In this document: piece by piece, positions 42,401-49,623 of the stretch | Position numbering within the stretch: position 1 is the first letter of the stretch | How the letters are laid out: each line of letters opens with the position of its first letter | NCBI GenBank assembly: GCA_964460485.1 | Contig: CAYWRY010000013.1 | Coordinates: 1 to 55,808 of the forward strand | From: VGRF01 sp964460485 | GTDB taxonomy: Bacteria; Myxococcota_A; UBA9160; UBA6930 | Direction of reading: 5' to 3' | Length of the DNA: 55,808 nt | Translations under genes and position numbers: made by a program | Notes under the pieces: model-generated | Database searches by the model: none | The model's input: the letters and a program-made list of their open reading frames with translations, nothing else | Told to the model about the DNA's origin: nothing

Positions 42401-43049
42401 CTCGGAGCTGGCGCACGCGGCGCAGGACGAGCGCGAACCGGCCCTCGCGCGCGAAGACGAGGGCGCCGAGGAGCCGACGCTCGCGCTCGACCGCGAGCCG
42501 GCGAGCCGCGAGCGCCGCGTCGCGATGGCCGCGGGCACCGCGGTGCACGCCGCGCTCGAGCGCGCAGACTTCGCGCACGAGGCGAGCGCCCTCGCCGCGC
42601 ACGGGGAACGCGAGATCGCGCGGACGCTCGCCGCGCTGCAGCCCGCGGACGAGCGCGCTGCGGCGGAGCGCCGCGCGCGCGCGATCTGGCTCGGTGTCTG
42701 TGCGGGCCCGTTGCTCGCGCGGCTGCGCGCCTTAGGACCGCGGATCCTCGCGCGCGAGCTGCCGGTGCTGCTCGATCCGCGCGAGCTGCCGCCCGGCGAC
42801 GGAGCTCCGGTGGGCTTCGTCTCGGGAGCGATCGATCTGCTCTACCAGAACGAGCGCGGCGAGGTCGTCGTCGCCGACTACAAGACCGACGACGCATCCG
42901 ACGCGGAGGAGCTGCGCGAGAAGGCTGCCCACTACGCGCCGCAGGGTGCGGCCTACACGCGCGCGGTGCAGCGCGCGCTCGGCCTCGACGCAAAGCCGCG
43001 CTTCGAGCTGTGGTTTCTGCAGGCCGGCGCGTGCATCACGGCGGATTGA
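39465..43049 (+). CDS. addA: AddA-like UvrD/REP helicase-nuclease
   Basis: The motor subunit of AddAB: an ATP-dependent 3'-5' helicase fused to a RecB-family nuclease. It is 1194 residues. Walker A AGAGTGKT is at 27-34, motif Ia VAITFTEAAAAEM, motif II LLVDEFQDTD, motif III VGDPKQSIYGWRNAD, motif V VMTIHRAKGLEFEHVYL and motif VI LLYVAATRARERLVISW. The C-terminal nuclease carries GTAVHAALE and the metal site ADYKTD (D1138, K1140). ATG 39465 overlaps the addB stop, so the subunits are co-translated. Confidence 0.95.
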   Translation: MSETRLADADARRLAQTCFDRPLLLEAGAGTGKTAALVTRAVVWAVGPGWELARRDRGEAEAAAAALAGVVAITFTEAAAAEMATRIARDLATLAAGETPAAYFGEAPLPPPDVRAARARALIGALDHLTVRTIHAFCRRLLAAHPLEAGLHPELEIDADAVRADAIARDVIEARLASASGVGLDADLAALADAGIGPKALHAALTKLLEEGAREDDLAEELLGPRVASELAAELAALANAILAIEGRRLEGSAAKKGAATCARLRLLAQSVAARPAGSHTLADLEALALPSLDVALATLGKWAKGDLGKAERECFGERGGEIAAAARALREGLQHLQRIDAAALSAARRVIQALLAECARRMRAAGVATFGALLRDAHRLLTERADVAALVRGEIRQLLVDEFQDTDALQCELIEALAFGEGARPALFLVGDPKQSIYGWRNADLAAYQGMRDRVVEQGGRVAELVVNRRSLPAVLDEVDRLIAPVMVEARGLQAAHRPLEPHPERVARAAPGEPAVEHWLSFARAPDGQIAAKNPVGRANRLEAAALARDLLRLRARGEQLGGVGVLLRTTSGFEPVLSALRRAGIPFVVERETKHGERRELVEARAFLRCVLDPHDQLALVAALRAPAVGLPDAALVPLWQRGFPRLVAELDGADPVRLAALRDVVHAAAEAMPRVPGAEWLAGFEAAALAFLRGLAELRQCFASASPERFVERLREVWLLEAAEAARFLGAHRVASVDRLLRDLVAALEDADGSAASLLSALRRSGTIAREHEEGRPRALAGDAVQVMTIHRAKGLEFEHVYLLQGHREDPLRGAPEKETRIHRGRGRRAFELLDMPSPGAWRAGAEQRVVEKCERVRLLYVAATRARERLVISWSRKAGAAPEPDAARSFADLLTSRGDPHRKANEAIRAGGPILDAHGVRWRALDWEAAAPLPRALSAARAVDAARVERDDRALARARAAAAASESLAWHATASELAHAAQDEREPALAREDEGAEEPTLALDREPASRERRVAMAAGTAVHAALERADFAHEASALAAHGEREIARTLAALQPADERAAAERRARAIWLGVCAGPLLARLRALGPRILARELPVLLDPRELPPGDGAPVGFVSGAIDLLYQNERGEVVVADYKTDDASDAEELREKAAHYAPQGAAYTRAVQRALGLDAKPRFELWFLQAGACITAD

Positions 43050-43104
43050 GCGCGCGAATCGGGGCGCAGGGCGGCGCGGAGCCGAGACGCAAGCGCGGGG
43101 CTCG

Positions 43105-43587
43105 TCAGAACCGCAGCAGCTCGACTTCCATCTGCGCGAGATCCACGACGCCCACGGCGTTGTGGCCGTCCAGCATCCCCGCGCACTCCCCCGGGTTGAA
43201 GAGCAGCGCGCCGCCGCGCCGCTCGAGCGCGAGGCGGTGGGTGTGGCCGTGCAGCACGAGGTCGTGGCCGGCCAGGACGGCCCCGTCGATGTGGTACGGG
43301 TCGTGGATCACGCCCACGCGGCGGCCGGCGGCCTCGAAGGAGAGGTGACCCTCGACGAGCTGCATCGCGAGGCGCTGCGCGACCGGCGCGATCGCCTCGC
43401 GCTCGTCGTTGTTCCCGTACACGCCCACGAGCGGAGCGTGCAGGCGCGCGAGCACCTCGAGCGTCCTCGCCTGCGTGATGTCGCCGGTGTGCACCACGCG
43501 CTCGACGCGCGCGGCGTTCACGAGCTCCACGATGCGCGCCACGTTGCGCAGGTTGTTGTGGGTGTCGCTGACGACGGCGATGCGAAT
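43105..43587 (-). CDS. YfcE-type metallophosphoesterase, probable ATT start
   Basis: A calcineurin-like phosphoesterase of the YfcE/MJ0936 phosphodiesterase group. Metal-binding motifs in order: VVSDTHNN at the N-terminus (D-x-H), VVHTGDIT, VYGNNDERE and LHGHTHRLA, then FNPGECA. The usable GTG at 43542 would cut off the first metal-binding motif. The only placement that keeps it, with GGAG seven bases upstream, is an ATT codon at 43587-43585, giving 160 residues, the family length. A 7-bp hairpin, 43607-43613 with 43617-43623, lies in the leader. It is convergent with addA. Confidence 0.8.
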   Translation of the reverse strand: MRIAVVSDTHNNLRNVARIVELVNAARVERVVHTGDITQARTLEVLARLHAPLVGVYGNNDEREAIAPVAQRLAMQLVEGHLSFEAAGRRVGVIHDPYHIDGAVLAGHDLVLHGHTHRLALERRGGALLFNPGECAGMLDGHNAVGVVDLAQMEVELLRF

Positions 43588-43722
43588 CGGCTGACTCCGC
43601 TCGGCGGCCGGGCCTTGCCCGGCTTCGCCGTCCTGCGACGCTCTCGGGGCCGCGGCAGGGTAGGGGGGTTCCGCGGGAATGCGAGCGCGCGCGCGGTGCG
43701 GCGAGCGCGGCGGGCGCTGGCG

Positions 43723-43728
43723 TAGGCT
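43723..43728 (+). promoter_or_regulatory. predicted -10 hexamer for the enoyl-CoA hydratase gene
   Basis: TAGGCT lies 24 bases before GTG 43753, with CAGGAG (43742-43747) in the leader. Confidence 0.4.
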
Positions 43729-43752
43729 GCTCTCCCATTCTCAGGAGTGCGC

Positions 43753-44694
43753 GTGGCGAGCTACGAAACGATCCTGGTCGACAAGAGCGAGCGCATCCTC
43801 ACGATCACCTTCAATCGGCCCGACCGCCTGAACGCGCTCAACGGGCCGATGCTGCTGGACACGCTCGCGGCGCTCGACGAGGCAGACGCCGACGACGACG
43901 TGCGCGCCGTGATCTTCACCGGCGCCGGCCGGGGCTTCTGCGCCGGCGCCGACTTGGGTGGCGGCGGGCGCACCTTCGACCACAGCGAGCGCGAGGAGCG
44001 CCACGAGCACCGCGACGGCGGCGGCCTGCTCACGCTGCGCATCTTCGAGTGCCGGAAGCCCGTGATCGCCGCCATCAACGGCCCCGCGGTGGGGGTCGGC
44101 TCGACCATGACGCTACCCATGGACGTTCGCATCGCCAGCGACCAGGCACGCTTCGGTTTCGTGTTCGCGCGCCGCGGCATCGTCCCGGAGGCGGCGAGCT
44201 CGTGGTTCCTGCCGCGCGTCGTGGGCATCTCCCAGGCCATGGAGTGGGTGGCGACGGGGCGCGTGTTCTCCGCGTCGGAGGCGCTCGCGGGCGGGCTCGT
44301 CTCGCGCATCGTCCCCCACGACGAGCTGATTCCGACGGCCCGCGCCCTCGCACGCGAGATCGCCGACAACACCAGCGCGATCTCGGTGACGCTGGCCCGC
44401 CAGATGCTCTGGAGGATGCTGGGCGCCGATCACCCGATGGAGGCGCACAAGCTCGACTCGCGCATGATCCACGCGCTCGGCCAGTCGCCCGACGCCTACG
44501 AGGGCGTGCAGAGCTTCCTCGAGAAGCGGCCCGCGCAGTTCAAGGGCCGCGTGTCCACGGACCTGCCGCAGCCCTATCCCTGGTGGCCCGAGCGCAACTT
44601 CTCCGAGTCGCCCGCGAAGCGGAAGGCGAGGCCGGCGGGCGCGCGGAAGGCGCCCAAGAAGGCGGCGGGGGCAAGGGCGGGCAAACGGCGCTGA
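43753..44694 (+). CDS. enoyl-CoA hydratase/isomerase family protein with basic tail
   Basis: A 313-residue crotonase-fold protein acting on a CoA thioester. The oxyanion-hole segments are GAGRGFCAGADLGGGG and AAINGPAVGVGSTM. The second region reads FARRGIVPEAASSWFLPRVVG, which keeps one catalytic glutamate (PEAAS), so hydratase activity is plausible but the substrate is unknown. The last 27 residues are Lys/Ala/Arg-rich (KRKARPAGARKAPKKAAGAR), unusual for crotonases. GTG 43753 is chosen because CAGGAG is five bases upstream; GTG 43747 is the alternative. Confidence 0.88.
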   Translation: MASYETILVDKSERILTITFNRPDRLNALNGPMLLDTLAALDEADADDDVRAVIFTGAGRGFCAGADLGGGGRTFDHSEREERHEHRDGGGLLTLRIFECRKPVIAAINGPAVGVGSTMTLPMDVRIASDQARFGFVFARRGIVPEAASSWFLPRVVGISQAMEWVATGRVFSASEALAGGLVSRIVPHDELIPTARALAREIADNTSAISVTLARQMLWRMLGADHPMEAHKLDSRMIHALGQSPDAYEGVQSFLEKRPAQFKGRVSTDLPQPYPWWPERNFSESPAKRKARPAGARKAPKKAAGARAGKRR

Positions 44695-44713
44695 CGCGCG
44701 CCGCGGGCGTCGG

Positions 44714-46219
44714 TCAGGCGGGCCGCGGGCCGCCCCTCGGATCGTGCGCCGCCCCGAGGTCGCGCTCGTCGCTGACCCGCGCGAGCGGCAGCTCGACCTG
44801 GAAGCGCGCGCCGCGAGGGCTCGGCAGGAGGCTCAGGCGCCCGCCGTGGCGCTCGACGAGCTGCGCGCTCACCGCGAGCCCGAGCCCGGTGCCCTCCCCC
44901 GCAGGCTTCGTCGTGAAGAACGGTTCGAAGATGCGCTGCGCGAGCTCCGGCGGAACGCCGGGGCCGGAGTCCGCGACCTCGAGCACCGCGCGCCGGTCGT
45001 CGGCGAACGTGGCGATGCGCACGACGCCGCGCTCGCCGGTGCCGCGCGCCGCCTGGATCGCGTTGATGACGAGGTTCGCGACCACCTGCCCGAGCAGATT
45101 GCGATCGCCGCGCACGGGCGGCGTGGGGGCCAGGCGCGCGTCGAGCGCGACGTCGTCGCGCGCCTCGAAGCGCAGCGTGGGCAGTGCGGATTCCACCACT
45201 TCGTGGAGGCTCACGGCGTCGAAGCGGGCGCTGCCCTGGCCGGACATGCGCATCAGCTCGTCGACGATGCCGCGCAGGCGCGCCACGCCCTCCTCGGTCT
45301 CGGCGAGTACCTCGTCGAGCTCCGGGTCTTCGTCGCCGTTCTTCGCGAGGTCCTCCAGGTAGCTGAGGTTCGAGCGAATGAAGGCCACCGGGTTGTTGAT
45401 CTCGTGGGCGAGACCGGCCGCGAGCGTGCCGAGCGCCGCGAGCCGCGCGCCGTGGGCCAGCCGCAGATCCGCCTCGCGCAGCTCCCGGGCGCGCGACTCG
45501 GCGGCGCGCTGCAGCAGCTCCGCGCTCTCCTCGACGCGCTGCAGCGTCACCACGAAACGCCGCAGCATGAGCGCCGTGTAGACGATCGTGGCGACGGTGC
45601 AGGCGTAGCCGAACACGTAGGGCGCATCGATCCAGGCGCCGGCGACCAGCAGGTCGCCGGCGACCGCCGCGCCCGTTGCGAGGATCGCGCCCAGCACGAG
45701 CTTGCGTTCTCCGCCCGCGCGCGCCCGCCAATAGCTGCGGGCCACGAGCCAGGCGGTGCCGGGCAGGAGCGCGAGGGGCGCCAGGTGACCCGCGAGCGTC
45801 AGCTCCACGTCGACGTACGCGAGGCCGAGGAAGCCAGTCCCGCGCACGACGGTGCCGCCCGTCCACCAGAGTCCCGGCACGAGGCACAGGACCGCGATCG
45901 CGAGGGACACTCCCGCGCTCAGCCAGTGGTGGCGATGCATCGCACCGCCGTACACGCGCTGCGCGAGCCACACGTTTCCCGCTTGCGCCGGTCCTGCGGC
46001 GAGCAGCAAGCCGATGCGCGCCCAGACCGCCTCGGTGCGCGAGTCGGCGGTGTAGACGAGGGTTGTGGCGCCGATCAGGAGCACGCCCGCCGCGGCGGCC
46101 GTCGCTAGCGCGAGATGGCGTCGCTCGGCGGGGCGGTAGGCCCAGATGCCGAGGTTGAGCCCGACGGTGAACACGCCGAGCACGAACGGCACCACGAACG
46201 CGATCACCGAGACCGTCAT
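44714..46219 (-). CDS. membrane sensor histidine kinase (catalytically intact member of a tandem pair)
   Basis: A 501-residue two-component sensor kinase. The N-terminal 220 residues contain six to seven membrane helices with small periplasmic loops (NLGIWAYRPAERRHL after helix 1). Next come a helical linker and the HisKA domain with LAHEINNPVAF, phospho-acceptor H272. The ATPase domain is complete: N box NLVINAIQA (382-390), G1 DSGPG (417-421), F box FEPFFTTK (431-438) and G2 GEGTGLGL (441-448). The signal is unknown. It overlaps the upstream paralogue by ATGA, and no response regulator is adjacent. Confidence 0.92.
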   Translation of the reverse strand: MTVSVIAFVVPFVLGVFTVGLNLGIWAYRPAERRHLALATAAAAGVLLIGATTLVYTADSRTEAVWARIGLLLAAGPAQAGNVWLAQRVYGGAMHRHHWLSAGVSLAIAVLCLVPGLWWTGGTVVRGTGFLGLAYVDVELTLAGHLAPLALLPGTAWLVARSYWRARAGGERKLVLGAILATGAAVAGDLLVAGAWIDAPYVFGYACTVATIVYTALMLRRFVVTLQRVEESAELLQRAAESRARELREADLRLAHGARLAALGTLAAGLAHEINNPVAFIRSNLSYLEDLAKNGDEDPELDEVLAETEEGVARLRGIVDELMRMSGQGSARFDAVSLHEVVESALPTLRFEARDDVALDARLAPTPPVRGDRNLLGQVVANLVINAIQAARGTGERGVVRIATFADDRRAVLEVADSGPGVPPELAQRIFEPFFTTKPAGEGTGLGLAVSAQLVERHGGRLSLLPSPRGARFQVELPLARVSDERDLGAAHDPRGGPRPA

Positions 46220-47682
46220 GCGGGCGCTCCCGGCTCGGGCGCCGCGCGGAGGTCGACGGTCACGCGCGTCCCGCGCGCGCCATTCTCGATGCGGATCGTG
46301 CCGCCATGGCGCTCGACGAGCTGCTTCGTGACCGCGAGCTGGACGCGCCGCTCGCGCTCGCGCCCGCTCGCGTCGGAGAGTTCGAACAGGTCGATCGCCA
46401 CGTCGCCCGGCAGCGCCGGCGCGTTGTCCTCCACGACCAGGCGGGCGCAGCCCCCGCGGTCCTCGGTGGTCAGGTGGATCAGCGCCCGGCGCCCGGGCTG
46501 CGGCGCCTCGGGAAAGGCGTGGATCGCGCCCACCAGCAGGTTGAGCGCGATCTGCGAGAGCATGGCGGCGTCGCCGCTCACCGGCGGCGTGCTCGCGAGG
46601 TGGGTCTCGATGCGCGCGCGCCTGCGCAGCTCGTAGCCCGCGATCGGCAGCACGCCGGCCACGATCGTGGGCAGATCGTGGACGCCGCTGCGGCCCTCTT
46701 CGCGGCGCGCGAGCTGCAGCAACTCGGCGACCACGCGGCGGACGCGCTCGACGCTGCGCTGCGCGTCCGCCAGATGCTCGGCGAAGGCGTTCGGGCGCGT
46801 GGTGTCGCGCCACGCGTTGCGCAGCTCCTTCACGTGGGCGTCGATCGCCGCGAGCGGCGCCTTAACCTCGTGCGCGATGCCGCCGGCGAGCGCGCCCAAC
46901 GTCGCGAGCCGCGCGCCGTGGGCGAGCTCGAGGTCCTTGCGGCGCAGCTCGTCGGTGCGCGCGTCGACCAGCGCGTGGAGCTCCCCCGCGTTGCGCTCCA
47001 CCTGACGCTGGGAGTGCGCGAGCCGGCGCAACAGCAGCCAGCCGAAGATCCCGCCGAACACGACGAAGCCGAGCGGCTGCAGCCAGGGCGTCCAGTAGAG
47101 GCCGAGCCCGACGCACATGTCGTTCACCATGCACGCGCCCCAGAAGCCGAGCGCGCCGGTGATCGCGAAGCCGCCGTCCATGTCGCGCGCGCGGCGCGCG
47201 TAGCCGACGACGATCGTCACGATCATCAGGCCGAACACCGCGTACACGGCGCTCGCGAACAGCGTGAGCTCGGGCCGAACGTAGGGCTCGCCCAGCGGCG
47301 GGACGATCGTGGCGGCCTCGCCGTCGAAGAACAGGCTCGGGCGCGCGTAGGTCGCCGTGGTCACGACGGCTGCGTAGGGGATGCAGGCGCGCAGCATGGT
47401 GTGGCGGATGCCGGCGAACAGCTCGCTGAAGCGCACGAAGCCGGTGGCGAAGGGCAGCGCGCCGCCTAGCGCGAGCAAGAGGGCGCTCTGTGCCTGCGCT
47501 GCCGTGCGCGCCTCGTAACAAGCGGCCAGCCCCATCGAGATCCACACCACGCCGATCGAGGCAACGCCGATCCAGAGGTGCGCGGGCTCCCGCGGTCGCA
47601 TCCAGTAGATCCACAGGTTCAGCGCCGCGGTGCCGAAGGCGAAGACCGCGAGGCCGACTGTGACGGTGGCCACGAGACTCAT
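46216..47682 (-). CDS. membrane histidine kinase paralogue with degenerate ATP-binding domain
   Basis: A 488-residue paralogue of the following kinase gene, with the same membrane domain pattern (NLWIYWMRPREPAHLW after helix 1) and a HisKA domain with IAHEVKAPLAA, H271 kept. The ATP-binding region is altered: the N box reads NLLVGAIHA (381-389) with Gly in place of the metal-binding Asn, the G1 box reads DNAPA instead of DxGxG, the F box is reduced to IDLFELSD, and the G2 glycines are missing (RVQLAVTKQL). It is probably unable to bind ATP normally and may act as a phosphoacceptor or sensor partner of the intact kinase. First gene of the pair. Confidence 0.85.
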   Translation of the reverse strand: MSLVATVTVGLAVFAFGTAALNLWIYWMRPREPAHLWIGVASIGVVWISMGLAACYEARTAAQAQSALLLALGGALPFATGFVRFSELFAGIRHTMLRACIPYAAVVTTATYARPSLFFDGEAATIVPPLGEPYVRPELTLFASAVYAVFGLMIVTIVVGYARRARDMDGGFAITGALGFWGACMVNDMCVGLGLYWTPWLQPLGFVVFGGIFGWLLLRRLAHSQRQVERNAGELHALVDARTDELRRKDLELAHGARLATLGALAGGIAHEVKAPLAAIDAHVKELRNAWRDTTRPNAFAEHLADAQRSVERVRRVVAELLQLARREEGRSGVHDLPTIVAGVLPIAGYELRRRARIETHLASTPPVSGDAAMLSQIALNLLVGAIHAFPEAPQPGRRALIHLTTEDRGGCARLVVEDNAPALPGDVAIDLFELSDASGRERERRVQLAVTKQLVERHGGTIRIENGARGTRVTVDLRAAPEPGAPA

Positions 47683-47841
47683 CGGTCCCCGAATCGGCAC
47701 GCGGCCGGTTCTCCCTGAGCGAAAGCCGGGTTCCGGGAGGCGTTGCCGATCGGGCTCCACGCCATGCGCGTGCAGCACGGGGTCAGGTTTCGGCGGCGAC
47801 CTGCCGAAGCGGGAACCGTCGCCAGCCGAGAGGGAGGGAGC

Positions 47842-48264
47842 ATGCGCAAGCTCGTCTTCGCGCTGCTGTTCGCATGCGCCGCCGCGAGCGCGGTCGCCGA
47901 GACGCCGCCGCCTGCGGGCACTCCGCCCGTCGACCCCACGAACCCGAACAACGCGTCGAACCCCGAAGGCGCGCCGGTGCCGCCGGAGAAGTGGGAGATG
48001 CGCGACGACCAGCGCGGGCATCGCGGCGAGTGCAAGAAGCTCACGAAGCAGATCGCGCGCTACGAGCGCGACGCGGACTGGGCGGAGGAACGCGACAACG
48101 AGCTGTGGGAGCTGGCGAGCCGCGAGCGCGTCTACCGCCTCGCCGCAGAGCGCCAGAGACTGTGCCCCTCGAAGCGCGGGCCCACGACCGAGGAGCTGCT
48201 GGCGAAGGCGGCGATCGTCGCGGCGCGGCTCGCGGCGCTCGCGTACTCGCACGGCGCCTTCTAG
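47842..48264 (+). CDS. small secreted protein of unknown function
   Basis: A 140-residue protein with a clear signal peptide (KLVFALLFACAAASAVA, cleavage near residue 19). The mature part starts with a Pro/Asn-rich stretch (TPPPAGTPPVDPTNPNNASN), then a charged helical segment (KKLTKQIARYERDADWAEER) and ends in a hydrophobic helix. Two cysteines (GECKK and RLCPS) may form a disulfide. I do not recognise a family. ATG 47842 has GGGAGGG just upstream. It is transcribed away from the kinase pair and could be periplasmic; a functional link to the kinases is possible but unsupported. Confidence 0.7.
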   Translation: MRKLVFALLFACAAASAVAETPPPAGTPPVDPTNPNNASNPEGAPVPPEKWEMRDDQRGHRGECKKLTKQIARYERDADWAEERDNELWELASRERVYRLAAERQRLCPSKRGPTTEELLAKAAIVAARLAALAYSHGAF

Positions 48265-48373
48265 CGCGCACGCCGCCCCGTCGCGCGGCCACGATCCCGG
48301 GAGCCGGGCGCGCTCGCCCGCCGGGCGCCCGACGCCGAGCGGCGGCACCGCGGAGCCGCCGCCCGCGTTGGCG

Positions 48374-48379
48374 TAGAGT
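48374..48379 (+). promoter_or_regulatory. predicted -10 hexamer for the GST gene
   Basis: TAGAGT lies 22 bases before GTG 48402, with GAGGTG (48392-48397) in the leader. A GGCGGC/GCCGCC hairpin (48341-48360) precedes it. Confidence 0.4.
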
Positions 48380-48401
48380 TCGCGCCCACTCGAGGTGAAG
48401 C

Positions 48402-49010
48402 GTGAAGCTGTACGACAACGCGTCGGCGCCGAATCCGCGCCGCGTTCGCATCTTCCTGGCCGAGAAGGGGATCAGCGTCCCGACCGTACAGGTGGACATC
48501 GCGAAGGCGGAGAACCGCGGCGACGCATTCCGGGCGAAGAATCCGCTCGGCCAGGTGCCCGTGCTCGAGCTCGACGACGGCACCTGCATCTCGGAGAGCG
48601 TCGCGATCTGTCGCTACTTCGAGGAGCTGCAGCAGGAGCCGCCGCTGTTCGGCGCGGGTGCGAAGGAGCGCGCGCTGGTGGAGATGTGGAACCGGCGCGC
48701 GGAGCTCGAGCTGACCCAGCAGGTGTTCTTCTGCTTCCAGAACACCCACGACTTCTTCAAGGGCCGCCTGCCGCAGGTGCCCGAGTACGGCGCGGTGGCG
48801 AAGCGGCGCGCGGAGGCGGCGTTCGCGCTGCTCGACGGCGTGCTGGCGGAGCGGCGCTTTCTCGCGGGCGACCGCTTCTCGATCGCGGACATCACGGCGC
48901 TGGTGGGCGTCGACTTCGGCCGCGTGGTGAAGATCCGCCCGGCGCCCGAGCAGAAGCACGTCGCGCGCTGGCACGCGGAGGTCGCGGCGCGTCCGAGCGC
49001 GAAGGCCTGA
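48402..49010 (+). CDS. glutathione S-transferase family protein
   Basis: A 202-residue cytosolic GST. The N-terminal thioredoxin-like domain begins KLYDNASAPNPRRVRIFLAE and has the glutathione-binding cis-Pro segment GQVPVLELDDG followed by ISESVAICRYFEE (the SES/ESxAI motif). The C-terminal helical domain contains RFLAGDRFSIADITAL, matching the N-capping box motif of GSTs. The catalytic residue is probably the Ser in the NASAPN loop. The substrate is unknown. GTG 48402 has GAGGTG four bases upstream. It ends just before a convergent gene. Confidence 0.92.
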   Translation: MKLYDNASAPNPRRVRIFLAEKGISVPTVQVDIAKAENRGDAFRAKNPLGQVPVLELDDGTCISESVAICRYFEELQQEPPLFGAGAKERALVEMWNRRAELELTQQVFFCFQNTHDFFKGRLPQVPEYGAVAKRRAEAAFALLDGVLAERRFLAGDRFSIADITALVGVDFGRVVKIRPAPEQKHVARWHAEVAARPSAKA

Positions 49011-49044
49011 GCGCGCGGCCGAATGCGGCCCGCTTCCCGGTCGT

Positions 49045-49623
49045 TCAGCGCGGGATCGTCAGCTCGAGCACGCGCGGCGCGAAGATGTCGCGGCGGGCGA
49101 GGCCGCGCTCCACGCGACGGCCGGCGGGCCCTTCGACGGCGATCACGTAGGCCATCACCGCTGGCTGCGCGCCGCAGTGCGTGCGGTACGCCATGTAGTC
49201 GACGCCGATCCGGTAGGTGCCGACGGGCGGGGCGTCGAAGTGGATCTCCTCGATGCGCGGCGCCGGGGTGTCGCAGCGCGCGTCGGCGACGAGGCGGCCG
49301 CCGCTCAGCGCGCGCTCGTTCGCGAAGTAGATCGTCTCTGCGAGCGGGTCGGTCACGTACAGGTCGAGGTCTCCCTCCGCGCCGAAGGCGAGGCGCACGC
49401 GCAGCGCACCGGCCGGCGCGGGGGGCGCCTCCGCCAGCGCCGCTTCGAGCCGCGCGGCCTCCGCCTCGAGCGCCGGCGTCCACTTCGCCACCGGGGCGCG
49501 CTCGCGCGCGAGCGCGCTCGGCGCGGCCAGCGCGGCGCCGAACGCCAGCAGCGCGGCGAGGGCGCGCCGTGCGGGACTATGTTGTGCGGAACGCCATGCG
49601 CTCTGTGCGGAGGGCCTCGTCAT
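49045..49623 (-). CDS. secreted DUF2135/YfaP-like beta-sandwich protein
   Basis: A 192-residue exported protein: signal peptide about 19-42 (RALAALLAFGAALAAPSALA), a helical stretch, then a beta-sandwich domain with GDLDLYVTDPLAETIYFANE, GGRLVADARCDTP, IHFDAPPVGTYRIGVDYMAYR and a final IFAPRVLELTIPR. The pattern DLDLYVTDP, then GG-L-D, then PxGxYRIGVDY is that of DUF2135/YfaP-like domains, of unknown biochemical role. ATG 49623 is shared in a palindromic TCATGA with the start of the divergent gene, so the two start codons overlap. No other start in this frame gives a signal peptide. Confidence 0.72.
   Translation of the reverse strand: MTRPSAQSAWRSAQHSPARRALAALLAFGAALAAPSALARERAPVAKWTPALEAEAARLEAALAEAPPAPAGALRVRLAFGAEGDLDLYVTDPLAETIYFANERALSGGRLVADARCDTPAPRIEEIHFDAPPVGTYRIGVDYMAYRTHCGAQPAVMAYVIAVEGPAGRRVERGLARRDIFAPRVLELTIPR

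Noticed and set aside
48265..48401. GC hairpins between the small secreted protein gene and the GST gene as another repeat copy
   Set aside because: The stems are short (six pairs), lack the TCGA loop, and none of the conserved blocks of the repeat family is present.
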